64,000 nucleotides of DNA from assembly GCF_004135735.1 (NCBI RefSeq), contig NZ_CP012670.1:3059501-3123500 (forward strand), written 5' to 3'. Positions within the stretch are counted from its first letter, which is position 1. Each line of letters starts with the position of its first letter. The position numbers were made by a program, and so were the translations under genes. The stretch comes from Sorangium cellulosum. Its GTDB lineage: Bacteria; Myxococcota_A; Polyangia; Polyangiales; Polyangiaceae. This document shows positions 9,569 through 19,039 of the stretch, one piece after another. The notes under the pieces were generated by a model. It was not told the DNA's origin and made no database searches. It saw only the letters and a program-made list of their open reading frames with translations.

Positions 9569-11626
9569 TCACCCGGCGGAGGGCACGTCGATGCGGAGGC
9601 TGCCCTGCTCGTGCACCGTGAGGCGATCTCCCGGGTAGAGGACGGTCGAGGCGGCCGGCTCCTCGACGATGGCGGGCCCCTCGACGCGCATGCCGGGCCG
9701 CAGGCGAGCGCGCTCGTAAAGGGGGCAGTCCAGGATCCCGAGATCGTCGAAGTCGACGGTGCGAGCGCCCTTGCGGGCGGGCGCGGGATCCAGGGGTGAG
9801 CGCTCGAGCCGCGAGGGGCGCGGCCTGTCCACGGCGCCGAGGGCCGCGACGTGGAGGCTCACGATCTCGACCGCGGCCTCCAGGCGGAACGTGGTGCGCT
9901 GCTCGTGGAGCGCGTGGAAGCGCTCGATGGCCTCCTCCAGCGCCGCGCTGTCCAGCGCGCCGCCGGGGAGGGGGATCATGACCGTGTGCTCCTGGCCGAC
10001 ATAGCGCATCTCCGCGTGGCGGCGCGCGGAGACGCGGCCGGGGTCGACCCCTCCCCGGGAGACGCGCGCGGCGACCTCGAGCTCGGTCTCGCGGAGGAGC
10101 GCCGCGAGCGCCGCGGCCGAGGTCGGCTCGGCGCGCAGCATCACGGTCCGCACGAGATCGGCCCGCAGATCGGCCATGAGCATGCCCCAGGCCGAGAAAT
10201 GGGCCGGCGCGACCGGGATGACGACCCTCCGGATGCGCAGGCTGCGCGCCAGCGCCGACGCGTGCATCGGGCCGCCGCCCCCGAAGGCGACGAGCGTGAA
10301 CTCCCGCGGATCGAAGCCGCGGCGGAGGGACACGAGCCGGAGCAGGCTCTCCATGGTGGCGTGGGCCAGCCGGAGGATCCCGCGGGCGGCCTCGGCCTCG
10401 GTGAGGCCGAGGGGCGCGGCGATGCGGCCGATGGCCCTCCGGGCGGCCTGCACGTCGAGCGGGATGGCGCCGCCGAGGAAGTACGCCGGGTTGATCCGGC
10501 CGCACAGGAGGCTCGCGTCCGTGGTGGTCGGCTCCTCGCCCCCGCGGCCGTAGCAGGCCGGCCCGGGCGCCGCGCCGGCCGACCGCGGGCCGACCTCCAG
10601 CCGTCCGGCCGCGTCGAGCCGGGCGATCGAGCCGCCGCCGGCGCCGATCTCCGCGAGGTCGATCACCGGGATCATGACGGGGTATCCGGGGGAGGTCGGG
10701 GTCCACTCCACCTTGTACTCGGTGGTGATGCGCGCCTCGCCGCCCTGGAGCACGGCGCTCTTGGCCGTCGTGCCCCCGATATCGAGGGAGATGAGGTCGC
10801 GCTCGCCGAGGAGCTGCCCGAGCGCGACGGCGCCGAGGACGCTGCCGGCCGGCCCGGACTCGACGAGGCGGATGGGCGCGGCGCGCGCCTCGGCGAGGGG
10901 GGCGATGCCGCCGCTCGATTGCATGACGTGGAGCGCGGGGCCCGGCGCGCCGCGCTCGGTCAGGCTGCGCTCCAGGCGGCGCAGGTACGCGCCGGCGAGC
11001 GGCTGGACGTACGCGTTCAGCACCGTGGTGCTGGTGCGCTCGTACTCGCGCCACTCCCGGGTGATCTCGGAGGACGCGCTCACGGGCGCTCCGGGGGCCT
11101 CTTCCCGGGCGAGCTCGGCGGCGCGGCGCTCGTGGGCCGGGTTCCGGTAGGCGTGGAGGAAGCAGACGGCGATCGCGCGGGCGCCCTGCTCGAGGAGCGC
11201 GCGCACGCCGCGCCGCACGTCGTCCTCGTCGAGCGGCGTGAGCACCTCGCCCTTGTGGCTCATCCGCTCGGTGACCTCGAGGCGGAGATCGCGGGGGACG
11301 AACGGCGCGGGTTTGCGGAAGGCGAAGTTGTAGATGTCCGGCCGGTTGGCGCGGCCTATCTCCAGCACGTCGCGGAAGCCCCGCGTCGTGAGCAGCCCGG
11401 TGCGGGCGCCCGTGCGCTCGGTGAGGGCGTTGATGATCAGGGTGGTGCCGTGGATGAAATAGCGTATCCGGGCGGCCTCCACGTGCGCTGAATCGAGCGT
11501 CTGGAGGACACCGCGCGTGAGGGCGTCCGGCGTGGTGGGGACCTTGGCCAGCGAGAGCTCCCCGGTCTCCTCGTCGAGGGCGACGAGGTCGGTGAACGTC
11601 CCGCCGATGTCGCTGGCAACACGCAT
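9569..11626 (-). CDS. hyuA: Hydantoinase A / oxoprolinase family protein
   Basis: A component partnering the downstream HyuB; 685 residues. The N-terminus RVASDIGGTFTDLVALD carries the first phosphate-binding motif of the ASKHA fold, and a second lies at ISLDIGGTTAKSAVL, so it should bind and hydrolyse ATP to drive ring opening. The segments FIHGTTLIINAL, VMQSSGGIAPL, ESGPAGSVLGA, GAGGGSIA and FGGGGPMHA are all family-typical, in order. The ATG 11626 is preceded by AGGAAGG. About 290 bp separate it from the divergent small gene at 11921. No transporter or regulator lies beside it, so the inducing compound is unknown. Confidence 0.92.
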   Translation of the reverse strand: MRVASDIGGTFTDLVALDEETGELSLAKVPTTPDALTRGVLQTLDSAHVEAARIRYFIHGTTLIINALTERTGARTGLLTTRGFRDVLEIGRANRPDIYNFAFRKPAPFVPRDLRLEVTERMSHKGEVLTPLDEDDVRRGVRALLEQGARAIAVCFLHAYRNPAHERRAAELAREEAPGAPVSASSEITREWREYERTSTTVLNAYVQPLAGAYLRRLERSLTERGAPGPALHVMQSSGGIAPLAEARAAPIRLVESGPAGSVLGAVALGQLLGERDLISLDIGGTTAKSAVLQGGEARITTEYKVEWTPTSPGYPVMIPVIDLAEIGAGGGSIARLDAAGRLEVGPRSAGAAPGPACYGRGGEEPTTTDASLLCGRINPAYFLGGAIPLDVQAARRAIGRIAAPLGLTEAEAARGILRLAHATMESLLRLVSLRRGFDPREFTLVAFGGGGPMHASALARSLRIRRVVIPVAPAHFSAWGMLMADLRADLVRTVMLRAEPTSAAALAALLRETELEVAARVSRGGVDPGRVSARRHAEMRYVGQEHTVMIPLPGGALDSAALEEAIERFHALHEQRTTFRLEAAVEIVSLHVAALGAVDRPRPSRLERSPLDPAPARKGARTVDFDDLGILDCPLYERARLRPGMRVEGPAIVEEPAASTVLYPGDRLTVHEQGSLRIDVPSAG

Positions 11627-11920
11627 GAGCAGGCCTTCCTGGGCGGGCCGGCGGCCCGATCCGGGGCAGGGGGGTGGCGGCAGCGCCGCCTCGCCGGCGC
11701 GCCGCGGCCGGGGTGCCGTGGCAGCGCGGCCGTTCCGGGACGGGGCGATCCGTGTGCCCCGGGCGCGCCTGCGTCAATGGCGGTCGCCGGGGCGCGCCGG
11801 GGGCGGCCGGCCGCCGCTCCGGGGCTGCGCGTCGAGCGGCAGGTGTCGCGCGGCGCGTGGCGCTTCGCTCGGCGCTCGGAGGTCGCCCAAGATGGGTCCC
11901 AAGAGGACCGGGAGTACATG

Positions 11921-12229
11921 ATGAGCACCGAGAACCTCTATGAAACGTGGCGAGAGCGCTTCCGCGAAGAGTGCCGGAAGCTCGGCCTGGATGAAGGGCG
12001 CAAGCGAGGCCTGGATGAAGGGCGCAAGCGAGGCCTGAATGAAGGGCGCAAGCAGGTCCTTCGTGAGGTCTACGAGGCGCGCTTCGGCCCGATGCCCGCG
12101 AACCTGGTCGCGATCCTCGAAGCGACCGACGACGAAGCCCGGCTGAAGTCATGGAACGTCCTGGCCGCCGTCGGCTCCGCCGAGGAGTTCGCTGCCGCAC
12201 TGGCGGCCGGTAGCAACAACGGCGGCTGA
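11921..12229 (+). CDS. Small repeat-bearing protein, probably a stand-alone tail of an Rpn/transposase-like nuclease
   Basis: 102 residues, mostly charged helix. Residues ~20-46 hold three copies of the octapeptide GLDEGRKR, encoded by near-identical 24-bp repeats. This is followed by VYEARFGPMPANLVAILEATDDEARLKSWNVLAAVGSAEEFAAAL. Glu-Gly-Arg-Lys heptad/octad runs followed by an arm of this kind resemble the C-terminal ends of Rpn-type PD-(D/E)XK recombination-promoting nucleases. The nuclease domain itself is absent, so this is either a decayed remnant or a free-standing regulatory tail. ATG 11921 is preferred because GGGAG sits 6 bases away; ATG 11918 is adjacent. Function unknown. Confidence 0.6.
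   Translation: MSTENLYETWRERFREECRKLGLDEGRKRGLDEGRKRGLNEGRKQVLREVYEARFGPMPANLVAILEATDDEARLKSWNVLAAVGSAEEFAAALAAGSNNGG
11983..12054 (+). repeat. 24-bp in-frame tandem repeat, three copies
   Basis: Unit GGCCTGGATGAAGGGCGCAAG plus CGA, repeated three times, the last copy carrying one or two substitutions. It encodes the GLDEGRKR octapeptide of the small protein. Confidence 0.85.
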
Positions 12230-12565
12230 GCCGCGCTGCACCCCACCTTCCAGCCCTGGTGTCGTCCCGGAGGGCCGTCCATTCCTGAACGATCCTCCGT
12301 ACGACCCCGTAATTCGAAGCGGGCGGCCTCACCTCGGCCTGCGTGTCCGTTCGCGCGGGGGTGCCCGCAGGATGGGCTCTGAACAACCCTGACGGGACGG
12401 AAGCCGGCGTTCGCCTGGGTTCGAGCCGGCGTCCGCGAGCCCCTCGGCCGCCGCCTCCCTGGCGGCCGCCACCCCCGCCGCCGCCTCCGCCACCCGTCCT
12501 GCCGCGCAGATCCCCGAGATCCTGCGCCTCCCCGCCTGGCACGCCGTTCGCGAAAGAGCCCCGGC
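12230..12565. other. Intergenic region upstream of yifB
   Basis: 336 bp between the repeat protein and yifB, both on the plus strand. The last third is low complexity (GCCGCCGCCTCC-like runs). I see no promoter-like pair, terminator hairpin or conserved small gene. Long frames that cross it are antisense or out-of-frame shadows of yifB. Confidence 0.35.
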
Positions 12566-14173
12566 ATGCAGGCCACGGCGCTCACGTTCTCTCTCCTCGG
12601 GCTCGACGCGCACCCGATCCGCGTGGAGGTCGACTCGGGTCGCGGTCCGTCGTTCTTCCAGATGGTGGGCCTCGCCGAGGCGAGCGTCCGCGAGAGCCGC
12701 GTGCGCGTTCGTGCGGCGCTCCAGCAACTGGGCGTCGAGCTCGACGAATACGTGATCACCGTGAACCTCGCCCCGGCAGACCTGAAGAAGAGCGGCGGCG
12801 CTTACGACCTTGCCATCGCGATCGCCGCGCTCGCGGCGCTCGGCAAGATCCCCGCCGAGGGGCTCGATCGGACAGGCCTGCTCGGCGAGCTCTCCCTGAG
12901 CGGCGCGGTGCGTCCGGTCCGCGGCGTCCTGCCCGCGCTGCGCGGCGCGGCGGCGCTGGGGATCGCCCGCGCGATCGTGCCTCAGGGCAACGCGCGCGAG
13001 GCGGCGAGCGTCCCCGGCATCGACGTGCTCATCGCGGAGCACCTCGGCCAGGTCATCGCCCACCTGCGCGGCGACACACCCCTCCCCGGCGCCGGCTCGG
13101 TCTCGACGACGCCGGTCGAGCCGAGCGCCGCGGCGGTCGACCTCGCCGAGGTGCGCGGCCAGCACGGGGCGCGCCGCGCGCTCGAGATCGCGGCGGCGGG
13201 CGCGCACAACCTGATCATGATGGGCCCGCCCGGCAGCGGCAAGACGATGCTCGCTCGCCGACTGCCCACGATCATGCCGCCGATGTCCTACGAAGAGGCG
13301 CTGGACATCACCGCGATCCACTCGGTCGCCGGCCTGCTCTCTCCGGACAGGGGCCTCGTCACGACTCGCCCCTTCCGCGCCCCGCACCACACGGTGAGCT
13401 CCGCGGGCCTGGTCGGCGGCGGCGACCCGATCCGCCCCGGCGAGGTCTCGCTGGCCCACCATGGTTGCCTGTTCCTCGACGAGCTCCTCGAGTTCCGGCG
13501 CGGGGTCCTCGAGGCGCTGCGCGAGCCGCTCGAGGAGGGCACCGTCGCCCTCTGCCGCGCCCGCGCCCGCGTCGTCTTCCCCGCGCGCCCGATCCTGGTC
13601 GCCGCCATCAACCCCTGTCCGTGCGGCTTCCACGGAGATCGACGGGACCGCTGCGTCTGCTCCGTCGACCGCGTGCGCGCCTACCGCGCGCGGCTGAGCG
13701 GCCCGCTGCTCGACCGCATCGATCTCCAGATCGCGCTCCCCCCGGTGGATGTCGCCCACCTCTGCGCGCCGGAGAGCGCGCCGCGCGACGGCCGGTCGCC
13801 GCGCGGGGCGGCCCACGCCCCCGAGAGCTCGGCGGCGGTGCGGGCGCGCGTGGTCGCGGCGCGGGCCGCGCAGCGGGCGCGCCGCGAGGCGGGGGAGGTC
13901 GCGGCGGCGCACAACGCCGAGCTCGGCCCGCGCGACCTGGCGCGCGTCGCCATGCCCGACGCCTCGGGCGCGCGCGTGCTCTCGTCGGCGGTGGAGCGGC
14001 TCGGCCTCTCGGCGCGCGCCTACACCAAGGTACTGCGGGTCGCGCGCACGCTCGCCGACATGGACGGGAGCGACGCGGTGCGGGCGGCGCACGTGGCCGA
14101 GGCGATCGGAGCGCGGCTGTTCGATCGCGAAGCAGGCTCCGGCCCGCCGCCCGCGGCGGCCGCGGGCGCCTGA
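12566..14173 (+). CDS. comM: YifB/ComM family Mg-chelatase-like AAA+ ATPase
   Basis: 535-residue AAA+ protein of the YifB/ComM family. ComM is a hexameric branch-migration helicase that helps integrate DNA during natural transformation. The N-terminal ChlI-like domain (~1-180) has [20 protein letters not shown] and [16 protein letters not shown]. Walker [14 protein letters not shown] begins near residue 218, Walker [10 protein letters not shown] near 301, then [19 protein letters not shown] (sensor/arginine finger region) and a C-terminal Mg-chelatase helical domain. The start is set by the conserved N-terminus; no strong ribosome site is visible. It is followed co-directionally by recA and ssb, a grouping that fits recombination. 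Confidence 0.92.
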   Translation: MQATALTFSLLGLDAHPIRVEVDSGRGPSFFQMVGLAEASVRESRVRVRAALQQLGVELDEYVITVNLAPADLKKSGGAYDLAIAIAALAALGKIPAEGLDRTGLLGELSLSGAVRPVRGVLPALRGAAALGIARAIVPQGNAREAASVPGIDVLIAEHLGQVIAHLRGDTPLPGAGSVSTTPVEPSAAAVDLAEVRGQHGARRALEIAAAGAHNLIMMGPPGSGKTMLARRLPTIMPPMSYEEALDITAIHSVAGLLSPDRGLVTTRPFRAPHHTVSSAGLVGGGDPIRPGEVSLAHHGCLFLDELLEFRRGVLEALREPLEEGTVALCRARARVVFPARPILVAAINPCPCGFHGDRRDRCVCSVDRVRAYRARLSGPLLDRIDLQIALPPVDVAHLCAPESAPRDGRSPRGAAHAPESSAAVRARVVAARAAQRARREAGEVAAAHNAELGPRDLARVAMPDASGARVLSSAVERLGLSARAYTKVLRVARTLADMDGSDAVRAAHVAEAIGARLFDREAGSGPPPAAAAGA

Positions 14174-14199
14174 GCCCGCGCCGCGCGCTCAAGGACGTT

Positions 14200-14221
14200 G
14201 CGCCCGGGGAGCCCCGGGCGC
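14200..14221 (+). terminator. Perfect hairpin between yifB and recA
   Basis: A 10-bp perfect stem GCGCCCGGGG / CCCCGGGCGC with an AG turn, 27 bp after the yifB stop. No T-run follows. It probably ends or attenuates the yifB transcript before recA. Confidence 0.55.
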
Positions 14222-14324
14222 GATCGCGGCCGCCCCGACGGCCGCGCTGGATGGATGTCCGCGCGCTCGGGGGCGCGCACCGAAGACACGCACGAGAAGC
14301 AGCTTCGACAAGGGAGATACCGAG

Positions 14325-15353
<1,029 letters not shown>

Positions 15354-15395
15354 GCCGGGGAGGCGGCGGGCCCGGCGGTCCGGCGCCGCCGGGGC

Positions 15396-15470
15396 CGCGC
15401 CTCGCCTTCAGCGATGAACCCGCGCCTCGCCTTCAGCGATGAACCCGCGCCTCGCCTTCAGCGATGAACC
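15396..15470. repeat. 25-bp tandem repeat, three perfect copies
   Basis: Unit CGCGCCTCGCCTTCAGCGAT plus GAACC at 15396-15420, 15421-15445 and 15446-15470, with a broken fourth start at 15471. It lies in the 246-bp gap between recA and ssb, 130 bp before the ssb start. There are no spacers, so it is not CRISPR. Confidence 0.92.
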
Positions 15471-15599
15471 CGCGTCTCGCGGGGCGGGGCGAGGCGCGGC
15501 ACGGCAGACGACGGACACGACCGCGGCGGCGAAGGACGGGAGTCGACGCCGCGGCTGACGACATCACACGACCACCGAGCCACATACCTGGAGCACATC

Positions 15600-16076
15600 A
15601 TGAACGAGGGACTGAACAAGGTGATTCTCATGGGCAATCTCGGCGCGGATCCGGAGCTGCGCTACACGGGGAACGGCACGCCGGTGCTTCACATGCGCAT
15701 GGCGACGAACGAGTCGTTCCTCGACAAGAACAAGGAGCCCAAGGAGCGCACCGAGTGGCACAACATCGTGTTCTGGGGCCCGCGCGCCGAGGCGCTCGCG
15801 AAGGTCCTGACCAAGGGGGACGGCGTGCTCATCGAGGGCGGGCTGCACACGTCGAGCTACGACAAGGACGGCATCCGGCGCTACCGCACCGAGGTGATCG
15901 CGCGGGACCTGCGCTTCACCGGGCGCCGGCCGGTGGGGCAGGCGCTGCCGGGGCCGGACGACGACGGCGAGCCGACGCAGCCCGGGGCCGGGGTGGCGAC
16001 GACCGCGCGGCTCGGGAAGAACGGCGCGCGGGGGCGGCCGCCGGAGGTGCCCGTGCTGGATGAGCTGCCGTACTGA
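15600..16076 (+). CDS. ssb: Single-stranded DNA-binding protein
   Basis: 158 residues. The OB-fold covers ~1-112: LNKVILMGNLGADPELRYT, RTEWHNIVFWGPRAEALAK and GGLHTSSYDKDGIRRYRTEV are typical SSB strands with the aromatic base-stacking residues. A Pro/Gly-rich linker follows. The acidic tip ends LDELPY instead of the usual DDDIPF; the Pro plus aromatic end needed to dock partners is preserved, but the acidity is reduced and the last residue is Tyr. GGAG lies 6 bases before ATG 15600. Together with yifB and recA upstream it forms a DNA recombination block. Confidence 0.95.
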   Translation: MNEGLNKVILMGNLGADPELRYTGNGTPVLHMRMATNESFLDKNKEPKERTEWHNIVFWGPRAEALAKVLTKGDGVLIEGGLHTSSYDKDGIRRYRTEVIARDLRFTGRRPVGQALPGPDDDGEPTQPGAGVATTARLGKNGARGRPPEVPVLDELPY

Positions 16077-16091
16077 GCGCAGCCGGAGGGA

Positions 16092-16127
16092 CGCCGCGAG
16101 GCGGTGGCCTCTGGCCGCCTCGCGGCG
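16092..16127 (+). terminator. Strong hairpin after ssb
   Basis: Perfect 13-bp inverted repeat CGCCGCGAGGCGG / CCGCCTCGCGGCG with a 10-base loop, 15 bp after the ssb stop. There is no T-tract, as is usual for terminators in such GC-rich DNA. It probably ends the recA-ssb transcript. Confidence 0.65.
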
Positions 16128-16309
16128 CGCCGTGCATGCAATGCTCGAGTGCGTGACCGTATCCGTTCCGTAGACCGCATCGTCGCGTGATGCGCGCCAT
16201 CAGCCATCGTTCCGTTGTGCCGCCCTAGCGCGGCAATCGGCACGGCTTGGCGCAATTCGGCGCAAATTCAGGAGCTCCGTGGTCGACGCTGAGCTCTAGC
16301 TGGACGGAA

Positions 16310-18601
16310 TCAGCGGGAGACGAGATCCTTCATCCAGGGCACGTCGGGGGTCGCTCGCAGGATCGCGCCGTTCCATTCCCTGTCGGTCATGCGCTCGAAG
16401 CTCTCGGTGACGGCCTCGAAGTACGACGAGGCGAGCCCCACGAACGCGCGCGACGGGCCGCCGCAGGGATCGGCCGTCACGACCATGAGCCGCGGCAGGC
16501 CGGTGCCCACGTGCAGCACGCGGCCGACCGGCGTGCCCACGTCGTCGGTCGGTTGCGTGTGCACGTCGGCGATCGTCGGGTCCTGCTCCAGGCTCTTCGT
16601 CACGTCGAAGAAGAGCTGTCTGTACCACCCCTCGAGGCCCCTGATCTCACCGCAGTCGCCCCGGTCGATCCTGACGGCCTGGTTGATGAACTCGAGGTGC
16701 TCCTCGGTGAGGGGCAGGCCGGCGCGCTCGTTCTCGGCCATCTCGCCGAGCGTCCGCGCGACGTCGCGGAGCCGCGAGAAGTACGCCGGCAGCCTCTCCG
16801 CGAGCTGCGGCGCGCGCGACAGATCGAGCGCGCCGATGACCTCGACGCCGTGATCGGCCAGCTCGGCGATACGCGCGAAGAACCCCGGGTACGGGTCCAC
16901 GTACGCGTCCGGGAACTCGCACGTGGCCCCGTCCGTGTACGACGGCTTGGCGTAGAGCAGGGTGTCGTGGCGGAGCTCGGCCCAGGAGGCGAGCTGGGTG
17001 TTCAAGAGGCGCCGGCCCCACGCCTCGGTCTTCGCCACCCCGGGCAGCCCCTCGCCGTCGCCGATCGCCCGCGCCGGCGACAGCTCCCGCAGCGCGCCGA
17101 GCCAGCGGTTATAGAGGTTCTTGCCCCAGAAGTCCTCGGGGTGCGCGTCGACGAGCACGCGCATCATGTGCAGGTCGGACGCGTAGTCGAACCGCCCGAG
17201 CTCCGGCGCGAGGAGCTGGCCCGCCTGGTCGTTGCCGAGCGCGGCGAAGGCCACGTCGAGCGGATTCGGCATCATGCGCTTCACGGCGCCGTCCTTCACC
17301 CGGTCGTGGACCACGTTCGAGAAGACGTGGGCGTCGACCACGTACCGCTGGCCGAGCAGCGCGAAGCTCGACGGGAGAGGCGTCGTGCCCTCGTCGAGCC
17401 CGTTGATCAGGATGTGGCTCGCGATCCGCTGCGTGCCGTGGCCCTCCTTCACGAGGACCTCGGCGATCCGCGCGTCCGGGACGCCGGCGAGGCCCGAGGC
17501 GTCGCTGAGGCCGAGGTCCTCGAGCAGGTCGTCGAGCTCGGGTAGCGTCATGAAGTCGCTCTCGCCGACGAAGGCCTGGATCGCGTCGTCGATGCGCTCG
17601 TAGCGGGCGAGGGTCTCCGCGTCGGCGAGGGCGCGCAGCGCGTACGCGCCCTCGAGCTGCCGCCGCTGCACGCGCTGGGCGCCGTCCGGCTGGGCCTCGA
17701 GGAAGCGGAGATCCACGCGGCCGAGCCACATCATGCTGCGGAAGTAGCGCGCGAGCTCGGGGTGCTGCTCGTCGACGTAGTGGCCGCGCGGCTCGAACTG
17801 CGAGAAGTCCATGAGCCGCTCGGCGCCGAACAGGCGCACCTCCGCCATTCCCTGGTGGGCCTCGGCGCCCGCGACGAGCTCGTCGATCGCCGCGGCGCTG
17901 GCGCCCGCGACGGGGGCGACGGGCTCGCCGTCGAGCAGCGCGAGCGCGACGGCGGTGAAGAGATCCGCGTCCGCGCGCGCCTCGTCGCCGAGCGCTCCCC
18001 CGCCGCCCGCCGCGAGCCGCGCGCGCATCTGCTCGAGCATCTCCCCGAGCTCGGGCGCGAGCGAGGCGAGCTCCACCTCCTTCAAGATCGCGTTGTACGA
18101 GCGGTGGACCGCGTACAGGATCGAATCCGCGGACACGTAGAGCGGCAGGTCGAGCGCGTAGATGCTGTCGTAACCGTAGGCGAAGGTCGGGAATGACTTC
18201 TTGCTCGATATGACGAAGCCGTTCTCGGAGAGCTTCGCGAGCTCGTCCTCGTCGAGGGCGAGCACGGTGCTCTGGATCAGCGCGAGACCCTCGGCGTCCG
18301 CCGGCGCGTAGGACAGGCCCGAGGCGAGGGACACGGGGTACTTCGCGGCGAAGCCCTCGGCGGTCATGCTCGCCGACGCCTCCCGCTCGGCGAGCAGCGC
18401 GTCCAGCTCCGCCTGCTGCTCGGGCCCGAGCGCCGAGTGCGGCTGGTCCGGCGGCTGGTCCGACGGCTGATCCGGCGGCTGATCCGGCGGCTGCTGGGTG
18501 CCGTCGACGCTGGGCGCAGGCTGGATCTCCTCGCCCGCGCACCCGACGGCGAGGGCGACCACGATCGGGATGACCTCCAAGCGAAAAAGCATGTTGCGCA
18601 T
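16310..18601 (-). CDS. DUF3160 domain-containing lipoprotein
   Basis: 763-residue exported lipoprotein of unknown function. Signal peptide with lipobox VALAVGC (Cys 21). Next is a Pro/Asp/Gln linker with PPDQ repeats (~28-50). The body, from FAAKYPVSLASGLSYAPADA to the end, matches my memory of the DUF3160 family, which is common in myxobacteria and archaea: KSFPTFAYGYDSIYALDLPLYVSADSILYAVHRSYN, followed by long helical segments and a C-terminal HVGTGLPRLMVVTADPCGGP. The ATG 18601 has GAGGAG 4-5 bases upstream; a longer frame to 18733 adds a non-signal extension and is rejected. It stands alone, divergent from the GH12-like gene. Confidence 0.85.
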   Translation of the reverse strand: MRNMLFRLEVIPIVVALAVGCAGEEIQPAPSVDGTQQPPDQPPDQPSDQPPDQPHSALGPEQQAELDALLAEREASASMTAEGFAAKYPVSLASGLSYAPADAEGLALIQSTVLALDEDELAKLSENGFVISSKKSFPTFAYGYDSIYALDLPLYVSADSILYAVHRSYNAILKEVELASLAPELGEMLEQMRARLAAGGGGALGDEARADADLFTAVALALLDGEPVAPVAGASAAAIDELVAGAEAHQGMAEVRLFGAERLMDFSQFEPRGHYVDEQHPELARYFRSMMWLGRVDLRFLEAQPDGAQRVQRRQLEGAYALRALADAETLARYERIDDAIQAFVGESDFMTLPELDDLLEDLGLSDASGLAGVPDARIAEVLVKEGHGTQRIASHILINGLDEGTTPLPSSFALLGQRYVVDAHVFSNVVHDRVKDGAVKRMMPNPLDVAFAALGNDQAGQLLAPELGRFDYASDLHMMRVLVDAHPEDFWGKNLYNRWLGALRELSPARAIGDGEGLPGVAKTEAWGRRLLNTQLASWAELRHDTLLYAKPSYTDGATCEFPDAYVDPYPGFFARIAELADHGVEVIGALDLSRAPQLAERLPAYFSRLRDVARTLGEMAENERAGLPLTEEHLEFINQAVRIDRGDCGEIRGLEGWYRQLFFDVTKSLEQDPTIADVHTQPTDDVGTPVGRVLHVGTGLPRLMVVTADPCGGPSRAFVGLASSYFEAVTESFERMTDREWNGAILRATPDVPWMKDLVSR

Positions 18602-19039
18602 CGTGCTCCTCTTCCCGGTGCGCGCCCCTGAACCCGGAGCGCAACGCGCCATGCGGAAAGCAAAGAGGGTGCCGTCGGCGAGGGCGCCGCAGTCCGAGGA
18701 CGCGGAGGTCGTCGAGCGCGAGTTTCTGGACATGGCCGGCCATCGCGCTCCCGCCGCCGCGAGCGCGCAACCCAGGAATCACGCAATGACGATGGATGAC
18801 CTCGCGACGAGCGCCGCCAGCCCGGGCACGCCGCATCCTGACAGCCGCCCACGCTGGACGCGGCTCGCCCTACCCCAGATCAGCGCCGCCCGTGCGCTTC
18901 AGGCAGCGCCAGGCGGCGCGGCGAGCTCGCTGGAGCCGAGCGGTGACGCTCTTCGCTGTTGCTGCAATTGTTCAGCTTATGCGCTGATTTGTCGCGCATG
19001 GCGGCACCGCGCAGCGCCGTGCGCTGGTGTCCAGGTGAT
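18602..19039. other. Divergent intergenic region, DUF3160 / GH12-like lipoprotein
   Basis: 438 bp holding the promoters of two divergent lipoprotein genes. The GH12-proximal end has a less GC-rich patch (around 18955-18995) where a promoter is most likely, but I could not fit a convincing -35/-10 pair. No small gene is supported. Confidence 0.35.

Noticed and set aside
14174..14324. LexA box before recA
   Set aside because: A GAAGCAGCTTC dyad at 14296-14306 was considered, but it fits neither the CTGT-N8-ACAG nor the GAAC-N4-GTTC pattern.
15396..15470. Possible CRISPR array
   Set aside because: The 25-bp units are directly adjacent without spacers, and no cas gene is in the window. The same applies to the 22/23-bp array at 25249-25384.
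16281..16310. Similarity between GACGCTGAGCTCTAGCTGGA here and GACGCTGGAATCTAGCTGGA near 20348
   Set aside because: Only about 17 of 20 bases match and nothing flanking is shared; it could be chance.
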